Shown: positions 15,592 to 21,550, numbered from the stretch's first letter. The stretch is 26,441 nt of DNA from JBBTQE01 sp038065775 (GCA_038065775.1 JBBTQE010000035.1:1-26441); one strand, 5' to 3'. Notes: a model not told the origin generated them from the letters alone. Program-made: numbers and translations.

Positions 15592-16407
15592 TTAGTTTCC
15601 ACAACCAGCGTCTCCGGTATCAACTCCTTCACCGGCCCCAAACCCGGGGGTGGCTGGCGTATTGCTTAATTTTTTTGAACATTCTGACGGGGCGTTGTTG
15701 AATGCGGCGCAAATTGCGTTCTTTATTCCTTCCGGCGTCCGTTCGGTTTGGACTTGCGTTCCATTTATTACCAATGTTGGCGATCCTTGTACCCCATATT
15801 CGTCATTTAAATTTTCATGCACTGGATAGAGAGGGAATCGGCCGTTTAGCCAAGTTGATTTATCGTTATATTTATCTAAAATTGCAAAATTTTTGTTTGT
15901 TTTTTCCACGCACGAATTGATTTTTGCGTTGTTTATGCCGGATTGGTTTAAACAGCCGGCCGAATCATTTTTTAAACTGAAACAATTTAGGTATGTGATG
16001 AATTTATCGGCCCCCTCTTCCTGTTGGATGCAGTGTTGGCGAGTATTTTCATCAACTTCAATTTTACCATGCATTGCGTAAGATACAAATTTTACGCTTA
16101 GATCCGCTTTGTTTTTTAATAAATTCCATACTGGCGTGTAGGCCTTTTCCATTTGCAGGCCAAATGGGCAGTATGACATTACAAATAATTCTACCTTAGG
16201 TTTATCATTTTTTGGGATGTTTGGCAAGGCGTTTTGTTCTGCAGTTTCAGTGTTATTTGGCTCAATTCTATCATCCAATATAGCCGTGGGTGTTTCGGCG
16301 CGCAAGGCCATGGGGACTATTACATAGAATCCGATTGCTCCGGATAAAATAAATCCAGTCGCGATTCCTAAGGCAAGCGCCTTTTTTGCCGAGAGAGCGT
16401 TAAGCAT
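15592..16407 (-). CDS. DsbA-like thioredoxin-fold protein with monothiol CPFG site
   Basis: A 271-aa exported protein and the first gene after the operator-promoter. A membrane anchor (about 11-33) and a Pro/Asn-rich linker precede a thioredoxin-like domain starting VELFVMSYCPFGLQ. The site is C80-P-F-G, with no second Cys, so it resembles monothiol enzymes; partner Cys residues may lie in the helical insertion (HCIQQEEG, NCFSL, GCLNQSG, SCVEK). The cis-Pro loop is GVQGSPTLVING. The C-terminus is Gly-rich and ends DAGCGN, not unlike the Cys ends of the next two gene products. It likely makes or breaks mixed disulfides in the envelope. Confidence 0.87.
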   Translation of the reverse strand: MLNALSAKKALALGIATGFILSGAIGFYVIVPMALRAETPTAILDDRIEPNNTETAEQNALPNIPKNDKPKVELFVMSYCPFGLQMEKAYTPVWNLLKNKADLSVKFVSYAMHGKIEVDENTRQHCIQQEEGADKFITYLNCFSLKNDSAGCLNQSGINNAKINSCVEKTNKNFAILDKYNDKSTWLNGRFPLYPVHENLNDEYGVQGSPTLVINGTQVQTERTPEGIKNAICAAFNNAPSECSKKLSNTPATPGFGAGEGVDTGDAGCGN

Positions 16408-16420
16408 ACTCCATAAATTA

Positions 16421-16455
16421 ATAATTATCTACTACATATTGTAGTAGATAATTAT
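16421..16455. promoter_or_regulatory. BlaI/CopY-type operator with 16-bp perfect arms
   Basis: Arms ATAATTATCTACTACA and TGTAGTAGATAATTAT are separated by TAT. The core TACTACA-3 nt-TGTAGTA matches the BlaI/MecI/CopY operator style. It covers the -10 box of the promoter for the 13-gene run, so bound repressor should block transcription. Confidence 0.9.
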
Positions 16456-16466
16456 TTTATTGTAAA
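16438..16466 (-). promoter_or_regulatory. Promoter of the redox/metal operon
   Basis: On the minus strand: TTTACA (16461-16466), a 17-nt spacer, TACAAT (16438-16443). The -10 lies in the right half of the operator. Predicted start is near 16431, about 23 nt before the ATG at 16407. A perfect DnaA-box nonamer, TTATCCACA, lies just upstream at 16473-16481. Confidence 0.75.
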
Positions 16467-16504
16467 GCGCGCTTATCCACAGGGTCATCCGATCCTGCGG
16501 ACAA

Positions 16505-17563
16505 TCAATTTTTTAATGTATCTATATATTTTATAATGTTTTTACAGCTTGCGTTTTTTTCGTGGAATACTTTGTCTTGGCAGTTGGTCCAGCCGTTTTT
16601 GCAGGTTTCAGTAGCGTGTTCTTGAACAACACATTGCGAGTTTTTATAAAGTTCGCGCGTGTGGTTTGTCTGCGCCTGAATTTCGGATGAAAAGTAAAAG
16701 AAGAATGCCGCCGCTACGGCAACGCTAAAGCATGCCTTTAAAATTTCCCGTTTAAAAGTCGGGCGATAGCCATTGTCGCTAAGCGCCAAAACCCTCTCCT
16801 CCGTGACTTGGCTGAAATATGAAAGCGCCAGACCTTTTTGAATAACATTTTTTTCTTCAAGTTCCAAAATCTTTCTCATCGCGCGGGCTAAATTATTTTT
16901 TTCCGTAAAATTATTTGTCGCCAGTTCATCGGCGGCAAGTTCGGAAAAAGACAGGTATTTTTTTGTCAGATTTTTTATGCCCGGAATAAAACGAAATGTG
17001 TTTATGAATTTAATCACAAGCAATCTTGCCGGTTCGCGTGAAATCAGGTGCTGTGTTTCGTGGAGCAAAACGGCGCGCAGTTCGGAAAAAGTTAAAAAAT
17101 TTATTACCGCGGAGGAGATGCGTATTTTCGGTCGTCTAATTCCATGGCAAAAGATAGTCGGACTTTCACTCTCCACCTCTTCAACGCGGTCGGAAATGCC
17201 GATAATGGAGGCGATTTGGGTCAATTTTGCGGATATTTTGGCTTTTGTAAACTGTTGTCCTTTTATAAATTTTTTTGTTTTCAAAACAAAGAAAACAATT
17301 CTAAAAAGCGCGACTAATGTCGTGATGGCTATTGCCGCGCCCGCGAAAACAATGACGCCGAACAAAGTCGCGTGCGTGTTGGATATGAATGTTTTGCAAC
17401 CACACATGGCATGCGCTTTGTTGAGCGCGAATTCGCCGACTGAAGAAAAAGCGTAGTTATAAATTTTATAAAATAATCCGCCGAGCAATAAAATAATCGC
17501 CGCGCCGATAGCAATAATTTGCGCGAAGAGCTGGTTTGATTTTTTCCGCAAATTTCTCTGCAT
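16505..17563 (-). CDS. M56 family (BlaR1/MecR1-like) membrane peptidase with Cys-rich outer parts
   Basis: A 352-aa sensor-protease encoded next to its probable target repressor. Helices at about 13-30, 66-94 and 276-294 place the peptidase (95-275) in the cytoplasm, with the zinc motif HETQH at 168-172 and the third ligand region SELAADE at 207-213. Known M56 sensors cut BlaI-type repressors after a signal. Here the outer tail (295-352) is not a penicillin-binding domain: it is about 58 residues with four Cys (311, 321, 328, 340) and several His. The first outer loop holds MCGC (54, 56). Sensing of thiol state or a soft metal is inferred. It lacks one helix of classical BlaR1 (three seen instead of four). 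Confidence 0.88.
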   Translation of the reverse strand: MQRNLRKKSNQLFAQIIAIGAAIILLLGGLFYKIYNYAFSSVGEFALNKAHAMCGCKTFISNTHATLFGVIVFAGAAIAITTLVALFRIVFFVLKTKKFIKGQQFTKAKISAKLTQIASIIGISDRVEEVESESPTIFCHGIRRPKIRISSAVINFLTFSELRAVLLHETQHLISREPARLLVIKFINTFRFIPGIKNLTKKYLSFSELAADELATNNFTEKNNLARAMRKILELEEKNVIQKGLALSYFSQVTEERVLALSDNGYRPTFKREILKACFSVAVAAAFFFYFSSEIQAQTNHTRELYKNSQCVVQEHATETCKNGWTNCQDKVFHEKNASCKNIIKYIDTLKN

Positions 17564-17586
17564 AGTATAATTACTAGGGGTGAGTT

Positions 17587-17612
17587 ATAAAAGAAAATAT
17601 TTTTTCTTTTAT
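17587..17612. other. AT-rich hairpin between blaI and the M56 gene
   Basis: A perfect 11-bp inverted repeat (ATAAAAGAAAA / TTTTCTTTTAT) with a 4-nt loop. It could attenuate transcription or mark an mRNA processing site between the repressor and peptidase genes. It has no GC stem, so a strong terminator is unlikely. Confidence 0.5.
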
Positions 17613-17640
17613 CGAAGCCCGACGTAATTTCAAGCTCCGC

Positions 17641-18027
17641 TTATTTTATTTTTTTCAACCTTTTTTTCCACTCGGCCGACTTTTTGAAATTTCCGGCTTC
17701 CATTATATCTATAAATTGCGCGACCGCCACCTCCCCGCAGTTTTTGATTAAGTTTTTTATGACTTTTTCGGAAATTCTGGCTAAAAATTTTTCCTTATTT
17801 TCAATGGGAGAATACAAATAAGCGCCGCTTTGATCTTCGCGGCGTTCAAGGAGGCCTTTCGCGTGCAAGCGGGCCATGATGGTCATTACAGTGGTGTAGG
17901 CGATTTCTCTTTTTTTATGAAGCAAGTTCAAAACAGAACGCACCGAGGCGATTTTTATTTTCCAAAGTATTTCCATTACCTCGGCTTCCAAGCTACCAAG
18001 CGACGGGGTGAATTTTTGTTGTAACAT
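17641..18027 (-). CDS. BlaI/MecI/CopY family transcriptional repressor
   Basis: A 128-aa winged-helix repressor. The DNA-binding part reads LGSLEAEVMEILWKIKIASVRSVLNLL, then IAYTTVMTIMARLHAKGLLERRED, the family's hallmark (AYTTVMT.M.RL..KGLL). The C-terminal half (about 85-128) is the dimerisation region and the expected cleavage area. It has no CxC metal-binding motif like CopY, so it probably depends on proteolysis by the adjacent M56 peptidase instead of binding metal directly. Its own promoter contains a matching operator (18036-18052), which indicates autoregulation. Confidence 0.93.
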   Translation of the reverse strand: MLQQKFTPSLGSLEAEVMEILWKIKIASVRSVLNLLHKKREIAYTTVMTIMARLHAKGLLERREDQSGAYLYSPIENKEKFLARISEKVIKNLIKNCGEVAVAQFIDIMEAGNFKKSAEWKKRLKKIK

Positions 18028-18035
18028 AGAGTGTC

Positions 18036-18052
18036 TACTACAGACAATAGTA
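18036..18052. promoter_or_regulatory. Second BlaI-type operator, imperfect, in front of blaI
   Basis: TACTACA-GAC-AATAGTA, the same 7-3-7 geometry as the operator at 16421-16455, with five of seven half-site positions symmetric. It overlaps the -10 of the blaI promoter. Confidence 0.7.
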
Positions 18053-18076
18053 TAGCATAAGTTTAAAATGACGCAA
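18049..18076 (-). promoter_or_regulatory. blaI promoter
   Basis: On the minus strand: TTGCGT (18071-18076), a 16-nt spacer, TATACT (18049-18054). Predicted start is near 18042, inside the operator, 15 nt before the ATG. Confidence 0.6.
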
Positions 18077-18082
18077 GGGCTG

Positions 18083-18115
18083 GAAAAAGAAAAAGGGTTG
18101 GCAAATGCCTAACCC
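18083..18115 (-). terminator. Terminator of the structured GC-rich transcript
   Basis: On the minus strand: GGGTT, a bulged A, GGC, loop ATTT, GCC, AACCC, followed by TTTTTCTTTTT. It directly follows the 16-bp stem and lies about 56 bases before blaI. Confidence 0.8.
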
Positions 18116-18209
18116 CAGTGGTGCAGCCGACTGAATCGGCTGCACCACTGGAGTGGCGGGCCGACATCATGGTCGGTTGTTTGCGGCGGGTTCCCCCGCC
18201 GCGTCTACT

Positions 18210-18260
18210 TCACCTATGTGTCTTCACAGCCATGACCAGGTTGGTCTTCCCTCCTTCCAT
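18210..18260 (-). CDS. Possible micro-ORF, 16 aa
   Basis: ATG at 18260 follows AAAGG and encodes MEGGKTNLVMAVKTHR. A very strong SD-like run (GGAAGGAGGGAAG) lies inside it with no good start codon at the right distance, so initiation is uncertain. Its only support is its position in the structured transcript. Confidence 0.25.
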   Translation of the reverse strand: MEGGKTNLVMAVKTHR

Positions 18261-18294
18261 CAGCCTTTGCCGATGGTGTTAGCGTCCGACGTCC

Positions 18295-18360
18295 CTACGA
18301 GCGCGACCCAGTCGTCATCTGCGGTCGTCCGCGGATGTTGCACCCGAACCGCCTCTTCAT
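18295..18360 (-). CDS. Possible SD-led micro-ORF, 21 aa
   Basis: ATG at 18360 is preceded by a perfect AGGAGG at 4-nt spacing and starts MKRRFGCNIR; it ends with TAG. The peptide is basic with one Cys. It is the first open frame on the structured transcript, about 37 nt from the predicted start of transcription. It could be a leader peptide or a real small protein. Evidence is the translation signal alone. Confidence 0.4.
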   Translation of the reverse strand: MKRRFGCNIRGRPQMTTGSRS

Positions 18361-18402
18361 GATTCCTCCTGCCAGCTTCGTCAACTGCTACTTGGCGATA
18401 AT

Positions 18403-18431
18403 ATAATAAATTATTTTTTAATCAATGTCAA
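18403..18431 (-). promoter_or_regulatory. Promoter of the structured transcript
   Basis: On the minus strand: TTGACA (18426-18431, perfect), a 17-nt AT-rich spacer, TATTAT (18403-18408). The start is near 18396. It is close to and divergent from the holA promoter. Confidence 0.8.
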
Positions 18432-18434
18432 TAT

Positions 18435-18463
18435 TTGCTAAAAGTGGAATAAAGCATTAAAAT
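18435..18463 (+). promoter_or_regulatory. holA promoter
   Basis: TTGCTA (18435-18440), a 17-nt spacer, TAAAAT (18458-18463). Start near 18470, leaving a leader of about 10 nt before the ATG at 18480. No useful SD. Confidence 0.55.
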
Positions 18464-18479
18464 TGTAGGGCAAAATTAT

Positions 18480-19436
18480 ATGCTTATATACATCTACGGC
18501 GAAGATACGTTTCGTAGCCGAGAATTTCTAAAAAGCAACATTGATAGGTTTAAAAAAGAAAGGGATCCGCAGGGCATGAATCTTGTTGTTTTGGATGCCA
18601 AAAAAGATGAGCCATCGCGAATTTGGAACGAGCTGACCGCCTCGCCGTTTTTGGCGGAAAAGCGCATGGTTGTGATAGAAAATCCGCTGTCAGCCAATGC
18701 CGAAGTGGCGGATTCTCTGGTTGAGGGCATAAAGGAAGCCCGGATTCCGGAAAACAACATCGCGGTTTTTTGGCAAGGCGAAGCAATGGGCAAAGCAAAG
18801 TCTGTTCAGGAGCTAAAAAAAATGCTGGAAAAAGAAAAATGGGCGCGAAATTTTGACAATCTGAAAGGCCCGGCTTTATTGGCGTGGCTAAAAGAACAAC
18901 TTGCGGCGAAGGGTGGCAAAACAACGCCGGACGCTTTGATTTACATCAGCCAAAATGTCTCTGATATGTGGCTGGCCGGAACATTATTAGACCAGCTGGT
19001 TGCCTATGCGGGTGAAAAAGAAATCACCATCGGCGACGCGCAGTTGTTTCTTGAGGAAAAAGTTGATGATAATATTTTCAATATGGTTGACGCGATTGTG
19101 GCCGGAAACCGGAAACAGGCATTTAAATTGATTCAAGAGCAGAGGCGTTTGGGTGAGGATGAATTTAAAATTTTTGCCATGATTGTCCGCCAGTTCAGGA
19201 TTTTGATTCAGATGCGCGACCTGTATAACAGGTTTGATAATATGCGAAGCGATGAAATGGCGAAAGAGCTTGGCCTGCATCCGTTTGTGGCGAAGAAAAG
19301 TCTGCCTCTCATGAAACAGTTTAGTCTGGATAAGCTCAAATCAATCTATGGCCAGCTTCTTGAAATTGATATTAAAACAAAAACCGGTCAGGGCGACCAG
19401 TCATTGTTTATTGATTTGCTTGTTGGTAAATCCTAG
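18480..19436 (+). CDS. holA: DNA polymerase III delta subunit
   Basis: The clamp-loader subunit that opens the beta sliding clamp, 318 aa, near the usual length. The N-terminus YIYGEDTFRSREFLKSNIDRF is the family's opening beta strand and helix. LTASPFLAEKRMVVIENPL is the clamp-binding region typical of HolA, and the AAA-like lid and C-terminal helical collar follow (FKIFAMIVRQFRILIQMRDL, then HPFVAKKSLPLMKQF). Its stop codon TAG overlaps the convergent rpsT stop by the palindrome CTAG. Neighbouring holA and rpsT is a common bacterial arrangement, here convergent. Confidence 0.93.
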   Translation: MLIYIYGEDTFRSREFLKSNIDRFKKERDPQGMNLVVLDAKKDEPSRIWNELTASPFLAEKRMVVIENPLSANAEVADSLVEGIKEARIPENNIAVFWQGEAMGKAKSVQELKKMLEKEKWARNFDNLKGPALLAWLKEQLAAKGGKTTPDALIYISQNVSDMWLAGTLLDQLVAYAGEKEITIGDAQLFLEEKVDDNIFNMVDAIVAGNRKQAFKLIQEQRRLGEDEFKIFAMIVRQFRILIQMRDLYNRFDNMRSDEMAKELGLHPFVAKKSLPLMKQFSLDKLKSIYGQLLEIDIKTKTGQGDQSLFIDLLVGKS

Positions 19437-19672
19437 GCCTTTTTTAGCTTCTTCATCAATCTTGAAAGCTTGCGAGCGGCGGTGTTTTTTTTAATAACTC
19501 CGACTTTCGCGGCTTTGTCCAGGGCCTTTTGCGCGGCTTTTATCGCGTCGGCGGATTTTGTTTTTACCGCGTTTTTTAAGGCGTTTCTGAACGCTTCGCG
19601 TCTTGCCTTATTGGCAACCACGCGCTTTTTTATTTTGCGAAGTTCTTTTTTCGCACTTTGAATGTTTGGCAT
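19433..19672 (-). CDS. rpsT: Ribosomal protein bS20
   Basis: A small-subunit ribosomal protein that binds 16S rRNA near the 5' domain. The 79 residues are strongly basic and helical: MPNIQSAKKELRKIKKR, NKARREAFRNALKNAVK, then the GVIKKNTAARKLSRLMKKL signature at the end. It starts at ATG 19672, 28-30 nt after the predicted transcript start, without a clear SD. It overlaps the holA stop by 4 bp in convergent orientation. Confidence 0.96.
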   Translation of the reverse strand: MPNIQSAKKELRKIKKRVVANKARREAFRNALKNAVKTKSADAIKAAQKALDKAAKVGVIKKNTAARKLSRLMKKLKKA

Positions 19673-19707
19673 AGCATTATTAAGAGAGCGTTGATTTAAG
19701 TGTGACT

Positions 19708-19736
19708 ATACTATATTAAATTCAGCTTAAAGTCAA
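19708..19736 (-). promoter_or_regulatory. rpsT promoter
   Basis: On the minus strand: TTGACT (19731-19736), a 17-nt spacer, TAGTAT (19708-19713). It lies in the 69-bp gap downstream of rmuC. Confidence 0.65.
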
Positions 19737-19741
19737 GAGGC

Positions 19742-20815
19742 CTATTCTTCCAGCGACGGCTTGTCTATTTGCATTGGTTCAATCTGTTTTTCCCCGCCCG
19801 CGATTTTTATCACATCCTTATCTATTTTATTGAATTCTTTATATGCCAAATTAAATGTGTTAACAGTCGTTGAAAGATGTCCGCCCAGCTTTTTTAAATA
19901 TTCATCGTACGCCAGAATATGTTTAGCAAGCTCTTCAACTCTGGTGCGGATTTCTTTGGCCGATTCCTCAATTTGCATTGCCCGCAAGCCCTGCAAAACC
20001 GTTTGTAAATAAGCCAAGAAAGAGGTCGGCGAAACGATTATCACGTGTTTTTCTTTGAAGGCGTATTCAATGAGATCGTGGGTGTTTGATTTTAGCGTCC
20101 CAACTTGGTTTATAAGCAGATCATAATAGATTCCTTCTGCCGGAATAAACATAAACGCGAAATCCATCGTATTATCTTTTGGTTTAATGTATTTGCTTGT
20201 TTCATCTATGCGATTTTTAAGATCTTTTTTAAACAACACCTCCAGTTCTTCTTTTCGGACAGGATCTTTTTCAGCGACAATGCGGTTATAATTTTCCAAG
20301 CTAAATTTGGAGTCGATTGGTATGATTTTATCTTTCACAAAAACAGCCGCGTCAACAATATCTCCGTCCGAAAATTTATATTGCATTTGATATGTGCCGG
20401 GCGGAAGCACATTTTTCAGCACGTTTTCCAGATAAAATTCGCCCAATATCCCCCTGTGTTTGGGATTTTGCAAAGTGTCTTCCAAAGTTTGAAGCTGGTC
20501 CGCGAAATTCATTATTTGTTTATTGGTTTCATCAAGTTTAGTGAGTTTTTCCGTAACGTCGGTAATTACTTTTAAGCTTTGGCTGAATTGAGACTGAATT
20601 GTTTTGTGTAAGTTATTTTGCGTGTCGGCCATCGCTTTTTGCGTGTCATTGATTTTTTGATCAATCAGCCGGTTCAGATCCTGAATTTGATTTTGCAACA
20701 TTAAAAATAAATTTTGGTCTCCTTGGGTCCCCGAATGCTTGCGCAACAAAAAAATCATCGCGGCCAAAAGTCCAAATAGAAGCAAAATGAGTATGCTGAT
20801 TAATAAATTTTGCAT
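19742..20815 (-). CDS. rmuC: DNA recombination protein RmuC
   Basis: A membrane-anchored protein of 357 aa with a nuclease-like fold, linked in E. coli to limiting recombination at short inverted repeats. Residues 1-25 form a membrane helix (LLISILILLLFGLLAAMIFLL). A coiled coil (about 40-120) follows, then the conserved RmuC core: RGILGEFYLENVLKNVLPPG, VDAAVFVKDKIIPIDSKFSLENY, MDFAFMFIPAEGIYYDLL, and VIIVSPTSFLAYLQTVLQGLR. I chose ATG 20815; an in-frame TTG at 20854 overlaps the -35 box and would not be transcribed. A role in palindrome stability is notable given the many inverted repeats here. Confidence 0.92.
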   Translation of the reverse strand: MQNLLISILILLLFGLLAAMIFLLRKHSGTQGDQNLFLMLQNQIQDLNRLIDQKINDTQKAMADTQNNLHKTIQSQFSQSLKVITDVTEKLTKLDETNKQIMNFADQLQTLEDTLQNPKHRGILGEFYLENVLKNVLPPGTYQMQYKFSDGDIVDAAVFVKDKIIPIDSKFSLENYNRIVAEKDPVRKEELEVLFKKDLKNRIDETSKYIKPKDNTMDFAFMFIPAEGIYYDLLINQVGTLKSNTHDLIEYAFKEKHVIIVSPTSFLAYLQTVLQGLRAMQIEESAKEIRTRVEELAKHILAYDEYLKKLGGHLSTTVNTFNLAYKEFNKIDKDVIKIAGGEKQIEPMQIDKPSLEE

Positions 20816-20825
20816 AGGTAAGATA

Positions 20826-20854
20826 ATTGTAGTCTTTCTGTGAGTTTTTGACAA
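20826..20854 (-). promoter_or_regulatory. rmuC promoter
   Basis: On the minus strand: TTGTCA (20849-20854), a 17-nt spacer, TACAAT (20826-20831). Predicted start is about 20819, within a few bases of the ATG at 20815, so the message is almost leaderless. Confidence 0.65.
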
Positions 20855-20874
20855 GCATATTTCTTCATAACGGC

Positions 20875-20903
20875 TTGCAAACCCTCAAAATTTATTGTAG
20901 AAT
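20875..20903 (+). promoter_or_regulatory. Promoter of the tRNA-Arg / tRNA-Ala unit
   Basis: TTGCAA (20875-20880), a 17-nt spacer, TAGAAT (20898-20903), start near 20910, 9 nt before tRNA-Arg. Confidence 0.7.
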
Positions 20904-20918
20904 GCTCGCATTGCTTAC

Positions 20919-20990
20919 GCCCCCGTAGTTCAACGGATAGAACAGGTCCGTCCTAAGGACAAGATGTGTGTTCAATTCATGCCGGGGGCA
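20919..20990 (+). tRNA. tRNA-Arg (anticodon CCU)
   Basis: Acceptor GCCCCCG/CGGGGGC with an A discriminator, D arm GTTC/GAAC, anticodon loop GTCCTAA (CCT at 34-36), T loop TTCAATT on a stem with two G-T pairs. The first anticodon-stem pair is a G-A mismatch, and position 32 is G. CCA is not encoded. Confidence 0.88.
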
Positions 20991-20997
20991 CGAACGA

Positions 20998-21057
20998 CGG
21001 GCTTATATAGAAATATAAGGCCCGGCATTCGGAAAAAGTGTTTAAGCTTAACGCTTT
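20998..21057 (+). other. Two hairpins between tRNA-Arg and tRNA-Ala
   Basis: Hairpin 1 (20998-21024) pairs CGGGC plus TTATAT with ATATAA plus GCCCG, with one bulged G and an AGAA loop. Hairpin 2 (21035-21057) pairs AAAG with CTTT around a TTAAGCTTAA palindrome. Neither has a T-tract, so tRNA processing or spacer structure is more likely than termination. Confidence 0.5.
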
Positions 21058-21068
21058 ATTCCTCATTT

Positions 21069-21139
21069 GGGCTTATAGTACAGCGGTAGTACGCCGCATT
21101 CGCATTGCGGAGACCCGGGTTCAATTCCCGGTAAGTCCA
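21069..21139 (+). tRNA. tRNA-Ala (anticodon CGC)
   Basis: Acceptor GGGCTTA/TAAGTCC contains the G3-U70 pair that identifies alanine tRNA. Anticodon stem CCGCA/TGCGG around TTCGCAT gives CGC; the T arm CCGGG/CCCGG has loop TTCAATT; the discriminator is A. CCA is not encoded. I see no separate promoter, so it is probably transcribed with tRNA-Arg. Confidence 0.92.
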
Positions 21140-21175
21140 CAGGCTGAATCTTCGGCCTAGGTTGGAGGGGTGATC

Positions 21176-21550
21176 ATGGAGACGAGAGCTCCTGCAAAAA
21201 AGACAATCATTTTGCTTTTGGAGGATGAGTACCTGTTTTACCTCACACTTGCAGGGTATGTGGTCGGTACTCGTTGGCAAGTAGTGTGGGCGCAAACCGT
21301 GGACGAGGCGATGATGTGGTTTCTGCGACTTCGGGGGGAAATCGGCCTCATCTTGGTTGACGGCAATGTGGGAGGGTGCCCATACGATACTAAGCCGTTC
21401 GTTCGTTTCGTCAAGGAGTCAGGTTTTACGGGCGAAATGATCTCCATCTCCTTGTGCCCTAATGTGGCGAAAGAGATGCTGGCCGATGGCTGTACCAGTC
21501 ATGGCGAAAAGGTGGAACTGGCCAAATCACTGGGAGTTCGTCAGCCGTAG
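21176..21550 (+). CDS. Stand-alone receiver-domain (response-regulator-like) protein
   Basis: A 124-aa single CheY-like domain without an output domain. Strand 1 with its acidic pocket is IILLLEDEYLFY; the phosphoacceptor is the Asp in LILVDGNVGG; MISISLCPN gives the Ser/Thr position; and HGEKVEL supplies the conserved Lys near the end. All key receiver residues are therefore present, though the loop after the phospho-Asp is unusual (GGCPYDTKPF). The start at 21176 is set by the SD run GGAGGGG five bases upstream; the GTG at 21170 overlaps this SD. It lies 36 nt after tRNA-Ala, is about 52% GC over 21181-21540, and has no kinase gene near it. It may signal by protein interaction. Confidence 0.72.
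   Translation: METRAPAKKTIILLLEDEYLFYLTLAGYVVGTRWQVVWAQTVDEAMMWFLRLRGEIGLILVDGNVGGCPYDTKPFVRFVKESGFTGEMISISLCPNVAKEMLADGCTSHGEKVELAKSLGVRQP

Larger units (their letters stand above)
18083..18396 (-). ncRNA. GC-rich structured transcript of unknown class, upstream of blaI
   Basis: An RNA of about 310 nt with its own promoter and terminator. It is about 61% GC over 18181-18360, far above the surrounding genes. In transcript order it has a leader hairpin, a perfect SD (AGGAGG) with a micro-ORF, a second micro-ORF, an 8-bp all-GC stem (18183-18202, TTCC/GGAA loop), a 5-bp stem (18161-18176), a 16-bp perfect stem (18115-18151, 5-nt loop), and the terminator. It lacks the marks I know for RNase P RNA, tmRNA, SRP RNA or 6S RNA. 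It could be a small RNA, a leader/attenuator for blaI on the same strand, or a remnant of acquired DNA with small peptides. Confidence 0.55.

Noticed and set aside
16473..16481. Perfect DnaA box TTATCCACA upstream of the redox operon, considered as part of an origin.
   Set aside because: Single box, no cluster, no replication-initiation genes nearby.
18101..18115. GCCTAAC and GTTAGGC near the terminator resemble integron attC core sites.
   Set aside because: Only one core is present; the paired core at the far end of the GC-rich unit is missing, and these bases are fully explained as the terminator stem.
18153..18362. 69-codon plus-strand open frame through the GC-rich unit.
   Set aside because: No promoter or SD on that strand; low-complexity composition; the signals (promoter, SD, terminator) are all on the minus strand.
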